Position numbers and translations under genes: made by a program
In this document: positions 1 through 8,157 of the stretch, piece by piece
Position numbering within the stretch: the first letter of the stretch is position 1
Layout of the letters: every line of letters begins with the position of its first letter
The notes under the pieces: model-generated
The model's database searches: none
Told to the model about the DNA's origin: nothing
Seen by the model: only the letters and a program-made list of their open reading frames with translations
Source of the DNA: a virus
Direction: 5' to 3' (one strand)
IMG/VR virus record: IMGVR_UViG_3300020202_000166
Location: 1-37,462 of that record
DNA: 37,462 nucleotides

Positions 1-109
1 AAACATCTCCAACTTTATAATCACGATCATTCAGACGAACTTCACAAGTTTTCTTGCCTTCAAGAATTGGAAATAAGTTCTGCGGCCAAATTTTCAAATA
101 ATGTCTCAT
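1..109 (-). CDS. DUF3850/ASCH-like protein, N-terminal half (partial)
   Basis: The reading frame starts at the ATG at 109 and runs off the left edge of the window. Its 36 residues include the pattern L-K-I-W-P, then GKKT-EVR-NDRDYKVGD, which I recognise as the start of the DUF3850 (ASCH/PUA-like, probable RNA-binding) family. The missing C-terminal half appears to be the open frame at the right edge (37342-37462), so the window seems to cut a circular molecule inside this gene. Phages often carry this family; the function is unknown. Joining the edges directly gives a one-base frame discrepancy, so one base may be missing at the cut. Confidence 0.7.
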   Translation of the reverse strand, partial: MRHYLKIWPQNLFPILEGKKTCEVRLNDRDYKVGDV

Positions 110-115
110 AACTCC

Positions 116-406
116 CTATCCTTGGGGTGGGTGACTGGTATTTGGCATTGTTAATATTCCAGAATAAGGAACGTTAAAATGCAGGATTAGAGCCGTAAGC
201 ATTGCTTCAATTCGGTTCATCTGCTGATTCTTAAAATCATCCTGATTAACCTGACCTGCTTCTACTTTAGCCTTTAACTCATGCAGTTTATCCATCATTC
301 CGAAGTGCGTACCCTTCACGCTTTCATCGTTGGCTTTCTCTAGAAGTTCCTTAAAATCCGGTCTTGGTTCTCCAAAACTTCCATCTCTAAACTCTTGCAT
401 TCCCAT
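116..406 (-). CDS. hypothetical 96-residue phage protein
   Basis: Not recognised. It is a soluble, charged, mostly helical protein with many Lys/Glu/Met residues and ends in a Pro/Gly tail. The stop lies 6 bases from the start of the downstream DUF3850-like gene, so the two are probably cotranscribed. A purine-rich stretch (AAAGGAGA) precedes the ATG at good spacing, which supports this start. No motif allows a function to be assigned. Confidence 0.65.
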   Translation of the reverse strand: MGMQEFRDGSFGEPRPDFKELLEKANDESVKGTHFGMMDKLHELKAKVEAGQVNQDDFKNQQMNRIEAMLTALILHFNVPYSGILTMPNTSHPPQG

Positions 407-448
407 ATACCCAATCTCCTTTTTATTTATTCCGTGACCATCAAAGTT

Positions 449-715
449 TTACTTGCTGCTGACCGCTGATTCCTCACGGAAACGGCTACAGGTTTCCCAA
501 TTAGCCAAATGATCCGTTCCCGCACCTCTTGTAATTCCTCTTAACTTGCATTTGACATAAACCTTCGCCCCATGCTGATGCCATTCGGAATATTCACAGT
601 GCTTGCACCGCTTATCTTCCGGGCCGGGCCCATACTTAATGACCATCGGATTTACTTTCTTAAACCGACTCTTTAATTCTGGTACTGGCTTATCAAATTC
701 AAGCTCGAAGCTCAT
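449..715 (-). CDS. small Cys-rich putative zinc-binding protein
   Basis: An 88-residue protein with cysteines spaced C-KH-C, then a single C in KCKLRG and a C near WETCSRF, a layout compatible with one zinc site. Family unknown. It lies 15 bases downstream of the 56-residue gene at 731-901 and in the same direction, so it is probably in one operon with the SPFH gene. GGGAGTGGGT just before the ATG can serve as ribosome-binding site. The role may be nucleic-acid or protein binding; this is inference only. Confidence 0.65.
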   Translation of the reverse strand: MSFELEFDKPVPELKSRFKKVNPMVIKYGPGPEDKRCKHCEYSEWHQHGAKVYVKCKLRGITRGAGTDHLANWETCSRFREESAVSSK

Positions 716-730
716 TACCCACTCCCTCGG

Positions 731-901
731 CTATTGACTCACTTTGTTGTAAAGCTCTAAATGCTCAATGTAAATCGCAAAAGCCCGAGCTGTTTTTTCT
801 GCTGTAAATTGTGAAGGACACAGCGCATAAATAACTTCATCTACCAGAACTTTCCAGTATCTTAGCTCACCACTTGAAGGTCGCTCGATTCTTACTTTCA
901 T
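731..901 (-). CDS. small hypothetical protein (56 aa)
   Basis: A short frame from the ATG at 901 to a TAG at 731. It encodes 56 residues starting MKVRIERPSSGELRYWKVL, followed by a helical stretch with paired aromatic residues. It fills the space between the SPFH gene (ends 926) and the Cys-rich gene (starts 715) with small gaps and the same direction, which is why I accept it. Function unknown. Confidence 0.55.
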   Translation of the reverse strand: MKVRIERPSSGELRYWKVLVDEVIYALCPSQFTAEKTARAFAIYIEHLELYNKVSQ

Positions 902-925
902 ATCGCTATTGGGGTTGCTTACAAA

Positions 926-1771
926 TTAAATCTTTTCCAAAATACCATTTCCGATTCTTGAAACTCTATCGATCAAATCGGAAGACATAACTATCTTTGA
1001 ATTTGATGCCATTGATCTTTCGGCGGTCTCAAGTTTCTTTAATTCGATCGCATTGCCTTTAAAAAACTTATCAGCAGCCTCGTTTACAAGCTGAATAGCT
1101 TCTGCTTCGCCTTGAGCCTTTAAAATCGCTGCTTGTTTATATCCTTCAGCTTTTTTGATTTCAGCTCGCCTTACGCCGTCAGCTTCAGTTTCAGCCGCTT
1201 CAGCCAAATTCTTTGCTGCAATCTTTTGCTGTTCTGCTTTAATAATATTATTCATCGATGCCTGAACATCTTGCGGAGGGTCGATTCTCTGAATTTCGAC
1301 ACGCAAAACGTCAACCCCATAACTGGCGGTTTCTTTATCTAAAATTTCTTCAACCCTATGGTTGATTTCTGAGCGCTTCTCATTAGCCTCAGTTAATGTC
1401 ATCTGCCCAAGAACTGAGCGCAAAGTTGTCCTCGCAAGCGCTACAAGCTGCGCTTCGTGATCATCAATGTTGTAAAGTGCGTTTTTTGAGTCTTTTACCT
1501 TGTAATAAACCAAGGCGTCAACTTCAGCATTCAGATTGTCTTTCGTAATTACTTTTTGAGGTTCAACATCCACCATTTTTTCAGTAATCTCTAGAGTGAT
1601 CAAATTTTCAATAAACGGAATAATGATGTTCAAACCAGGACCAGCCATACGGGTAAACTTCCCAAGAGTTTCAATCACTCCATTTTCAGTTGGCCTTACG
1701 ATTCTAATCCCCATAAAAATAATCACTAAAACCAATAACCCGATTAAACCTAAAATGATTGTTATTAACAT
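926..1771 (-). CDS. SPFH/Band 7 (stomatin/prohibitin-like) membrane protein
   Basis: A 281-residue protein with one N-terminal membrane segment (about residues 2-23), then a Band 7 domain containing V-R-P-T-E-x-G-V, PGLN-IIPF, a D-x-x-Y-Y-K-V strand and the typical R-x-x-x-G-x-M-x-L-x-E helix. A long Ala/Glu/Lys coiled coil (about 165-240) includes the characteristic A-E-A-x-K-x-A-E-G-Y-K-Q-A pattern. Stomatin/HflK/prohibitin homologues form membrane scaffolds and can modulate membrane proteases such as FtsH. The full length fits slipin/stomatin proteins but is short of HflK. It overlaps the upstream 48-residue gene by 7 bases. In a phage it could protect CII-like factors, alter host membrane domains or act in defence; all of that is inference. 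The family call is strong. Confidence 0.93.
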   Translation of the reverse strand: MLITIILGLIGLLVLVIIFMGIRIVRPTENGVIETLGKFTRMAGPGLNIIIPFIENLITLEITEKMVDVEPQKVITKDNLNAEVDALVYYKVKDSKNALYNIDDHEAQLVALARTTLRSVLGQMTLTEANEKRSEINHRVEEILDKETASYGVDVLRVEIQRIDPPQDVQASMNNIIKAEQQKIAAKNLAEAAETEADGVRRAEIKKAEGYKQAAILKAQGEAEAIQLVNEAADKFFKGNAIELKKLETAERSMASNSKIVMSSDLIDRVSRIGNGILEKI

Positions 1772-1911
1772 GTTTTGATCTCCTTTGGTTTATCTTTAAG
1801 CTCCAGTTGCTTCCTATCTTCCTCTGTTAACCCTGCTTCCCACCAGGGGGCTAGGGATTTGTCGTCTACTAATTTTCTGCGGTCGATGAAGTGACCATCA
1901 GCGTTTCTCAT
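1765..1911 (-). CDS. small hypothetical protein (48 aa)
   Basis: A 48-residue frame starting MRNADGHFIDRRKLVDD and containing the W-W-E-A-G-L-T-E-E-D pattern, rich in acidic and basic residues. It overlaps the upstream HNH gene by 14 bases and the downstream SPFH start by 7, typical of translationally coupled phage genes. The coding region contains AAAGGAGAT, which serves as ribosome-binding site for the SPFH gene. Function unknown. Confidence 0.6.
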   Translation of the reverse strand: MRNADGHFIDRRKLVDDKSLAPWWEAGLTEEDRKQLELKDKPKEIKTC

Positions 1912-2365
1912 GCGTAACACCTTTGTTTTCCTCACGATTACCTAATAGCTCCGCTAATTCCTCTTTTAATTTCATGTTCTGTTGCTCTTGAAAAACTACT
2001 GATCGAAAACTTCCGCAGCATTGTTTAGATTTAAAAATATAATCCTCATATCGGTCATCACCAATGCGCCTTCGGCATATCTGCTGCACCATTAAATCAA
2101 CCCACTGGCCTTTTCTTTTACTTTTATGTGAGTGATGTGTTTTGCATAAGTAGCCTAAAATATCTGTATCTAAAAATGTGATTTTGCATCCTCGGCTGAT
2201 CACATGGTCAAGGTCTAAATTTTCTGTTTCTCCGCATCCGGGTATTTGACAAACATGACCGTCTCTTAAATCAACGATCTCATGGCAAAGAGTCCAATTT
2301 TCGTTTACCAACTTCCAGGCTGTTTTGTTCTGCCATGTTTTTTCTAAGATCCGGTACTTCTTCAC
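1898..2365 (-). CDS. HNH endonuclease-like protein (possibly NinG-like)
   Basis: A 155-residue protein. Its centre has an HNH-type core: C-x4-C (CQIPGC), then LDLDHVISRG with the DH metal/catalytic pair, then LGYLC-x-THH-S-H-K completing the zinc and metal site. The C-terminal third is helical and charged. HNH enzymes nick or cut DNA; in this position, next to replication genes, a NinG/Rap-like Holliday-junction or packaging/recombination role is possible. It is coupled by an ATGA overlap with the upstream small zinc-ribbon gene. Family confident, specific role not. Confidence 0.8.
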   Translation of the reverse strand: MKKYRILEKTWQNKTAWKLVNENWTLCHEIVDLRDGHVCQIPGCGETENLDLDHVISRGCKITFLDTDILGYLCKTHHSHKSKRKGQWVDLMVQQICRRRIGDDRYEDYIFKSKQCCGSFRSVVFQEQQNMKLKEELAELLGNREENKGVTHEKR

Positions 2366-2496
2366 TTTTTCTTGCTCCTTTCGTACTCTTCTCTCTTCAG
2401 TTTGTCAGCCATTTCGTAGCTATAGACATTGCAATACTCACAAAAAGGTCCATCAAACTTGTTTCTTCCACACTCACGGCATTGGATGGATTTCAT
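2362..2496 (-). CDS. small zinc-ribbon protein (44 aa)
   Basis: I place the start at the ATG at 2496, which overlaps the stop of the replication initiator (ATGA); a longer in-frame extension would run antisense-like through that gene. The product begins MKSIQCRECGRNKFDGPFCEYC, a two-knuckle zinc ribbon (C-x2-C and C-x2-C), followed by a basic/acidic helix. It could be a partner of the replication initiator, which itself ends in a cysteine knuckle. Confidence 0.65.
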   Translation of the reverse strand: MKSIQCRECGRNKFDGPFCEYCNVYSYEMADKLKREEYERSKKK

Positions 2497-3287
2497 GACC
2501 AACACCAGCATTTCCCGCGGCCGTCCGGGAGCTTCCCGGTCCCGTTGCACGTGGAACAATCCGGGTTCGGTTTTTTTTCCCGTTTTTCAAAGCCTGGTTT
2601 TTCAGGCTCTTTGTAGTTTTCCCAATCCGGCCAAGCCTCTAGCCAGTTTGGAAATTCCTGGGGCAGTTTCCAGTCGTTTGCCTTGAGGTGTTCGGCGTAG
2701 TTTTTGATGGATTTCTGCACACGCGAAACGATATCGCGGTTTACTGCAATTTCACACCATAGCCGAAGTGACGCAGACCTTTTCAGGCGGCCTCTGACGG
2801 GGTACTCGTTCCAGACAGTTTCAAACGCTTCAAGCTGGTTAAAATCTTCTTTCTTTACCGTTTCTTTTACCTTTTCCTTGTCCTTATCCTTTTCCTTGAC
2901 CCGTTCTAACGGGTCACTTAACGGGCCTCTAACGGGCGTCAAAGCTAACAATCCTTTTGCGTCAAGGTAAGCCCTTACAGCCTCGTGAAGTCGGTTTTTA
3001 GGGTTTAAATTACCGTATTGGAAGGTTACAAAAGGGATGATGAACCACTTGCGGCCAGCGTCGAAAATATGGATTCTCTTCTCATCCTCATTGAAGGCTG
3101 CTAGCGCAGAATCGAGGTTTATCTTTTCTCCGATCCTAATGGCTAAAATTTGTTCGTCTTCCACTTCCCACACGCCGTTATGGTCGCAGTCGTCAGTGAT
3201 AAAGTTCCAAAAGCATTTATAGGCCGGCGTCAACTTTTTATAAAAAGCCTTCTTCCACTTTTCGGTATCAGTGAATCTCTTAGCCAT
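2493..3287 (-). CDS. phage replication initiator / replisome organiser-like protein
   Basis: A 264-residue protein. The N-terminal part (about 1-125) resembles the winged-helix domain of phage replication organisers (F-x-D-T-E-K-W, then AYKCFWNFITDDCDHNGVWE and an IPFV-x-FQYG-L-N strand). A charged linker of K/E/D repeats follows (about 130-150), then a second helical domain (about 155-215). The C-terminus has a cysteine knuckle, C-x2-C-N-G-T-G-K-L-P-D-G-x-G-K-C-x-C, like DnaJ/primase zinc ribbons. These proteins bind the phage origin and recruit host helicase. The HNH, zinc-ribbon and SPFH genes follow in the same operon. No phage helicase, primase or polymerase was found, so host replication enzymes are presumably used. 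Confidence 0.75.
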   Translation of the reverse strand: MAKRFTDTEKWKKAFYKKLTPAYKCFWNFITDDCDHNGVWEVEDEQILAIRIGEKINLDSALAAFNEDEKRIHIFDAGRKWFIIPFVTFQYGNLNPKNRLHEAVRAYLDAKGLLALTPVRGPLSDPLERVKEKDKDKEKVKETVKKEDFNQLEAFETVWNEYPVRGRLKRSASLRLWCEIAVNRDIVSRVQKSIKNYAEHLKANDWKLPQEFPNWLEAWPDWENYKEPEKPGFEKREKKPNPDCSTCNGTGKLPDGRGKCWCWS

Positions 3288-3314
3288 TGGGGGTACTTTC
3301 TGTTATTTCAAAAT

Positions 3315-4151
<837 letters not shown>

Positions 4152-4195
4152 TCCGTCCTTTCCTAAGATTTTTCCTACTTCTTACTTCGGGGGAT

Positions 4196-4216
4196 TCCCT
4201 ATGTTTTTATTAGGGA
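4196..4216. other. short inverted repeat with flanking T-tract
   Basis: TCCCTA and TAGGGA form a perfect 6-bp stem with a 9-base loop, followed on the + strand by a run of T at 4222-4229. It sits between the methyltransferase and the wHTH-like gene. As a terminator it would work only on + strand transcripts, so it may stop antisense transcription. Confidence 0.35.
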
Positions 4217-4226
4217 CAAATTTTTT

Positions 4227-4541
4227 TTATGAAGCCAAAGGCAAATCAAGCTGTTTTAAAGGTTCCGTTCTTATCCTCCAAGCAATCGCTTTCTTTCCGG
4301 TGATCCGGCAAGTCCTTTTCTCTGGACATGGCTCAACTTTTAATCCGTACTCAACTGAGGAAAGCTCAAACCTGCGGGGCCTGACATAATTTGGATCACG
4401 TTTTCCAAGAAATACCGCAAGTTCATAGTCCGTCAGTCCTTGCGGATTCTTCTCAAGAGCCTTTAATATTTCATTATGCCGTTCAGACAGGCCCTTGCGC
4501 TTTTCTTCGTAATAGGATTGGGTGGAGGTTTCTTGGATCAT
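4227..4541 (-). CDS. winged-helix-like small phage protein
   Basis: A 104-residue protein. Residues about 18-60 look like a helix-turn-helix/winged-helix unit (ERHNEILKALEKNPQGLTDYELA, then RPRRFEL), and the C-terminal half is beta-rich with two cysteines (PCPEKRTCRITGKKAIAW). Such proteins occur in phage recombination/ninR-like regions and are often annotated only as hypothetical. Its start overlaps the stop of the upstream NinB-like gene by 4 bases. A DNA-binding role is inferred from the fold alone. Confidence 0.6.
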   Translation of the reverse strand: MIQETSTQSYYEEKRKGLSERHNEILKALEKNPQGLTDYELAVFLGKRDPNYVRPRRFELSSVEYGLKVEPCPEKRTCRITGKKAIAWRIRTEPLKQLDLPLAS

Positions 4542-4954
4542 GCTGCGCCGTAATTTGCCCGGTGTTCATCCCAAAAAGGAGTCGTATCAATCTCAAAAAA
4601 TTCTCTTACGAAAGCGTCAACCTTCTCGAAGTAGTCAGTAAATTCCGACTTCGTTAAATCCGTCGTTGTCACTTGCTCGATACTTTCGTGCTTATCTTTT
4701 GGTAAAATATGCTTCTTTAGGTTTTGATGAAGTTCTTCAGCGAAGAAATGCCCATGATCTTTTAGACCGGCGTCATTAATAAGCCAGTTCAAATAAACCC
4801 AATAAAGTGAGTTTTGAGGCAGGGTTCTGGTGCTTCCCCACTTGACCGTCAGTATTTCTCCAGATCTTGGCAGGGAGCCATTAAACTGTAATTTCGCCAG
4901 CATTTGGCCGTTATCAATCTTCGTGGCGAGGACTTTAGCTTTAACTCTAGGCAT
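4538..4954 (-). CDS. NinB-like recombination-associated protein
   Basis: A 138-residue protein. The segment STRTLPQNSLYWVYLNWL matches the S-x-x-QN-x-x-x-W signature of lambda NinB (Orf), and the C-terminal TKSEFTDYFEKVDAFVREFF plus W-D-E matches the second conserved helix of that family. NinB-like proteins bind single-stranded DNA and aid annealing recombination, which fits the ERF and YqaJ genes upstream. It overlaps the upstream gene stop by one base. I am fairly confident of a recombination role but not of orthology. Confidence 0.6.
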   Translation of the reverse strand: MPRVKAKVLATKIDNGQMLAKLQFNGSLPRSGEILTVKWGSTRTLPQNSLYWVYLNWLINDAGLKDHGHFFAEELHQNLKKHILPKDKHESIEQVTTTDLTKSEFTDYFEKVDAFVREFFEIDTTPFWDEHRANYGAA

Positions 4955-5172
4955 TAGAAATTAACATCGTTATCTGCGCCAAATTCGTCATACTTGGCTT
5001 GTTTCGACTCTTGTTTCTTTTCCTCATAAACATGAATCAAGGTTCCTGGCATGTGGTAAAGCTTGACGTATTGCTTACCGTTTTTTCCGACAAAGGTCTC
5101 GCCAATCCGCTTCCACGAAACCTTTTCTTCCCCATTAGATTCGTATTTTTCAGGCACACATAGATATTTCAT
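4954..5172 (-). CDS. hypothetical small protein (72 aa)
   Basis: The open frame extends to 5244, but I choose the ATG at 5172. It is preceded by AAAGGAAAAAGA, overlaps the end of the coiled-coil gene by only 23 bases, and gives a product starting MKYLCVPEKYESNGEEKVSW. The protein is rich in beta strands and charged residues and ends in an acidic tail (FGADNDVNF), like tails of ssDNA-binding partners. Function unknown; its location in the recombination operon suggests a role there. Confidence 0.6.
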   Translation of the reverse strand: MKYLCVPEKYESNGEEKVSWKRIGETFVGKNGKQYVKLYHMPGTLIHVYEEKKQESKQAKYDEFGADNDVNF

Positions 5173-6040
5173 TCTTTTTCCTTTCAAGTTGGAATTTGTG
5201 ATGACAAGAAGGACACTCAACTTGATTTTTAAGTAGCTCCGCAAGGCGTTCTTTTTCCTTACGTTCAGCGTCTAGCTTCTTTCTGGCTAACTCTTCAGCT
5301 TTTCGCTTTGCTTCTTCCGCTTTGGCTCTTTCCTCCGCAATCTTTTTTGCTTGATCTTCTTTTTCTTTACGGGCTTTTTCTTCCAAGGCACGTTTTTCAG
5401 ATTCAGCTTTAGCCTTTTCAGCATTTGCCCTCTCGCGTTCTTTAGCGAGGATAGATTCTTGCTTCTTTCGCTCTTCTTCCGCTTTAGCACGTTCAGCGGC
5501 TAATAAAGCTTCCTGTTTTTTGCGTTCTTCAGCGGCCTTTAACGCTTGCTCCGCAGCTTCTTTTTTAAGACGTTCGTTTTCTAATCTGATACGCTCCTGC
5601 TCCTCAGCTTCAGCCCTTTCCTTGGCTATTCGCTCTTCTTCCATGCGTTTTTCAATCTCAAGACGGATAGACGCTTCTTTCTTTTCTTGCTCAATCTCTA
5701 CAAAACGCTCCTGCTTATCTAGGTACTCTTCAATGGGAACAATCAACGCCTTTAGGACATTGGCGATTCCATCAATAGCCTTCCCCTCCCTTAAAGATTG
5801 TTCTTTAAGCTTCTTGCGCGAGCTCTCAACAGCAATGCGCTTTTCTCGTAAAAACAATCTCCCAGTCCTCGCCATCTGCATTTCTGCCGTTTGATCGGGT
5901 CTGCTAACCACAAGAGTTTTAGCCTTAGCCTCCCACTCTGCTGCAATAGCAAAATAGTCTTTGAAATTCTCTAAAATGTACTGAGCTTTTGAAGGTTCAA
6001 GTTGACTTTCTTTGACAATGACTTCTAATTGGTTTTCCAT
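5150..6040 (-). CDS. coiled-coil protein with DUF1351-like N-terminus and C-terminal zinc knuckle
   Basis: A 296-residue protein. Residues about 1-115 have the R-x-x-R-x-x-L-R-E-K-R pattern followed by a helix with R-K-K-L-K-E, typical of DUF1351-like proteins that sit beside phage recombinases. Residues about 118-270 form one long Glu/Lys/Ala coiled coil with heptad-like repeats. Near the C-terminus a CPSCHHKF zinc knuckle is present. It is coupled to the exonuclease by a TAATG stop/start overlap. It probably helps assemble the ERF/YqaJ recombination complex (inference from context). Confidence 0.7.
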   Translation of the reverse strand: MENQLEVIVKESQLEPSKAQYILENFKDYFAIAAEWEAKAKTLVVSRPDQTAEMQMARTGRLFLREKRIAVESSRKKLKEQSLREGKAIDGIANVLKALIVPIEEYLDKQERFVEIEQEKKEASIRLEIEKRMEEERIAKERAEAEEQERIRLENERLKKEAAEQALKAAEERKKQEALLAAERAKAEEERKKQESILAKERERANAEKAKAESEKRALEEKARKEKEDQAKKIAEERAKAEEAKRKAEELARKKLDAERKEKERLAELLKNQVECPSCHHKFQLERKKNEISMCA

Positions 6041-6639
6041 TATTTAATCCTTTCTACAACTTCCTCTAATTGCTTGCAAAAAACTTCAAGCTCAATTTCC
6101 AAAGCTTTGATAAATTTCTCATCCCTTTCAACCCGAACAATCAAAGGTTTAATACCCGGATAGTAAGAAATAAAATCCCACCACTTCCGACCCGTGACAA
6201 AAAGCTCGCCCTGGACTTGCTGGAAATAATCCATAGGAAGTTTGTTGTCTCGCAAATAACCAACATGAACCGCCATGCTAGGGCATTTGATCTGGATTCC
6301 ACCGTCTTCACCAACAAGACCATCCGGACTGCATGAGTATTTTTTATCTTCGTTCGCGTAACAAATTCCGACTTTTTGAACAACCGAGTCAGTGATTAGC
6401 TCGTAAAATTCTCTAGCTTCGGCCTCCACCTCGTTCCCTCTGTTCATGTACGCACTTTTAAAGCCTTCTTCCGTAGTTCCAGAAACCCTCTCCCCAGCAA
6501 GCTGATTAAGGTATTTCTCCGCTTGTTTTGAAGGCTCGCCCTTCGTAGTTATGATCTTGTCAAAACAGGAGGCTGTGGGGATTCCTCCTCTAGCAGCTCG
6601 CCACTCCTCGCTAAGTTGTTCGCAATCGAGAATAATCAT
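6040..6639 (-). CDS. YqaJ-family exonuclease (lambda Exo fold)
   Basis: A 199-residue nuclease of the YqaJ viral recombinase family (PD-(D/E)xK). Visible parts are the N-terminal SEEWRAARGGIPTAS segment, the helix with RGNEVEAEAREFYE (E70) and the core S104-P-D-G. The QIK triad at 116-118 stands where the family has E-x-K. The Glu-to-Gln change at 116 removes an expected metal ligand. The helix FQQVQGELFVTG is also typical. These enzymes resect double-stranded ends to give single strands for an annealing protein, here ERF directly upstream (4-base overlap). Confidence 0.88.
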   Translation of the reverse strand: MIILDCEQLSEEWRAARGGIPTASCFDKIITTKGEPSKQAEKYLNQLAGERVSGTTEEGFKSAYMNRGNEVEAEAREFYELITDSVVQKVGICYANEDKKYSCSPDGLVGEDGGIQIKCPSMAVHVGYLRDNKLPMDYFQQVQGELFVTGRKWWDFISYYPGIKPLIVRVERDEKFIKALEIELEVFCKQLEEVVERIK

Positions 6640-7358
6640 TTCTTTTTCTCCTTAGCCTGAAGTGCGGTTAAGGCCTTTTGATAAAGACTTTTTGGGATCA
6701 CTTCCAAAGACTCAACTCCTAACCATTTGAGAAACTTCTCTTCATTAGCTCCAGTAGACATAATGTAATCAGCTAATGTTGAGGCTTGAGCCTCAGTTAT
6801 GTATTCAACATCAACCGATTTAGCGTCATCATCTTGGTCATCAGTCGCTAATCCGGTTAAGGATAGGAGTGTATATCTCTGAAGGTAGGTATTCGTACTA
6901 CCAATGGCCTGAATCGAATTTTTAGATCCAGATGTATCAGCAGGAGCAGAAAGGGTTGTCTCTTCATAATGCCCCATTTCGTGAGTAATTCTGCAAGTCA
7001 CGGAAATGTGTCCGTTTTGCTGAGTACGCCAAGATGCGGATAAACCATATTTGCTTAACGCAGCATTAATCTTGTCGCACACATTCGCCAATGACGCATG
7101 GTTATAAGAGGTTTTTCCAGCTCCGAAAGAAACATGCTTATCTTTCTCAATTCTAGGGGGGGTAGCTTTAAACGCAGCCATTGCCTTATGGTAGGCCTTG
7201 CGAGCCTCATTCGCTTCCCACCGCTCTTGAAGATCCAGAAGCTTGGCTAACTTTTCAAGATCAGCTCCTTGACTTACAGCAACTCGGATCATTTCAGCCG
7301 GCGAATTATCCTGCGACAACTCAACCGGACTATTCTTAACCTCTATTTGCGTTTTCAT
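6636..7358 (-). CDS. erf: ERF-family single-strand annealing protein
   Basis: The frame is open to 7466, but the ATG at 7358 is right: it is preceded by a strong CAGGAGGAAAAA and does not run into the upstream gene. The 240-residue product has the ERF core: F-K-x-x-P-P-R-I-x-K-D, then ASLANVCDKINAALSKYGLSASWRT, then GHISVTCRITHEMGH, GSTNTYLQRYTLLSLTGLATDDQDDD. The acidic tail of that core is a hallmark. ERF proteins anneal complementary strands during phage recombination and circularisation. YqaJ and a NinB-like protein follow in the same operon. Confidence 0.93.
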   Translation of the reverse strand: MKTQIEVKNSPVELSQDNSPAEMIRVAVSQGADLEKLAKLLDLQERWEANEARKAYHKAMAAFKATPPRIEKDKHVSFGAGKTSYNHASLANVCDKINAALSKYGLSASWRTQQNGHISVTCRITHEMGHYEETTLSAPADTSGSKNSIQAIGSTNTYLQRYTLLSLTGLATDDQDDDAKSVDVEYITEAQASTLADYIMSTGANEEKFLKWLGVESLEVIPKSLYQKALTALQAKEKKK

Positions 7359-7380
7359 TTTTTCCTCCTGGGAATTTTGT

Positions 7381-7614
7381 TTAAGACTTGTAAAAACTAT
7401 CCTCAATCCGTTCCCACTCTTCAGCCGTGGAATGAACTTTATTTTTATAACTCTCCAAAAGATCAAGATCCGAAAGAAGGGCCAAGACTTGGATATGATT
7501 CATCTTCATCACTTCAGAGAGAGCCTTACGAATCGCCCGGATCTCAGCGGCAGACTTTTCAGCCATCGTGTGGCGAAACTTTCTCCGGATCATTTCAAAA
7601 AGCACGTCATCCAT
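7381..7614 (-). CDS. hypothetical helical protein (77 aa)
   Basis: A small all-helical protein with even charge distribution (MDDVLFEMIRRKFRHTMAEK and a C-terminal EEWERIEDSF). It lies 22 bases upstream of the ERF start and overlaps the upstream zinc-ribbon stop by one base, so it belongs to the recombination operon. No family recognised. Confidence 0.6.
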   Translation of the reverse strand: MDDVLFEMIRRKFRHTMAEKSAAEIRAIRKALSEVMKMNHIQVLALLSDLDLLESYKNKVHSTAEEWERIEDSFYKS

Positions 7615-7805
7615 TAGTCACCTCTCCAAGCTTCGTAAAGGTCATCCATTAAGTCACAAAGAAAATCCCCGTAATCCTCGAAAAGATTCTCTGTCCACTC
7701 CTTACCGCAATTCGAGCACTGGATATGAATATCCCCTTTGAATCCTTCCGGTACGTCCAATTCGTTTTCCCATTCGCAATCGAGGCAGTAGAAGGATTTA
7801 TTCAT
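7614..7805 (-). CDS. small zinc-ribbon protein (63 aa)
   Basis: Residues 7-10 (CLDC) and 30-33 (CSNC) form a two-knuckle zinc ribbon; the rest is very acidic, ending in an ED/YGDFL helix. It overlaps its neighbours by 1 and 4 bases. The acidity and zinc ribbon suggest a protein-interaction or DNA-mimic-like role, but this is inference. Confidence 0.65.
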   Translation of the reverse strand: MNKSFYCLDCEWENELDVPEGFKGDIHIQCSNCGKEWTENLFEDYGDFLCDLMDDLYEAWRGD

Positions 7806-8008
7806 GACAACGCCTCGGCTTTAACCTTGTCGCCACCATCAACAAGCCATAATTCAAATTGCTTGACGGTTTTTAATCCGTTAGGCGTCTTTAGTTGAAT
7901 ATCGATAACGCCCAAGGACTGCTTCGGGAACTTCACGACAACTTGAACCTGCGTAGCGTTTACTTTTGCTGTGAGCGTTCTTCGGATATGCAAAGTGGCG
8001 GTTTTCAT
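7802..8008 (-). CDS. hypothetical beta-rich protein (68 aa)
   Basis: The frame extends to 8068, but the ATG at 8008 overlaps the stop of the upstream 50-residue gene as ATGA, so I choose it. The product begins MKTATLHIRRTLTAKVNATQV and alternates beta strands, ending GGDKVKAEALS. Family not recognised. Confidence 0.6.
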   Translation of the reverse strand: MKTATLHIRRTLTAKVNATQVQVVVKFPKQSLGVIDIQLKTPNGLKTVKQFELWLVDGGDKVKAEALS

Positions 8009-8157
8009 GACTTCACCAATTTCACGCCATTCAGTTCTTGATAAACAATCCCATAAACGGCGTTCCACTCTTTAACCAAGTCTGGCTTTACAACCCGGTT
8101 TATGTCAGCTATCGCTTCTAGGTACATTTTGATTCTTGCGAGTTCTCCGCGATTCAT
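8005..8157 (-). CDS. hypothetical helical protein (50 aa)
   Basis: A 50-residue frame from the ATG at 8157 to a TGA at 8005, with product MNRGELARIKMYLEAIADIN and a second helix. It overlaps the end of the SleB-like gene by 4 bases and the start of the next gene by 4. The tight coupling is the main reason for calling it. Confidence 0.6.
   Translation of the reverse strand: MNRGELARIKMYLEAIADINRVVKPDLVKEWNAVYGIVYQELNGVKLVKS

Noticed and set aside
5287-5490. Lys-rich frame inside the coiled-coil gene
   Set aside because: A shadow of Lys/Glu codon repeats in another phase.
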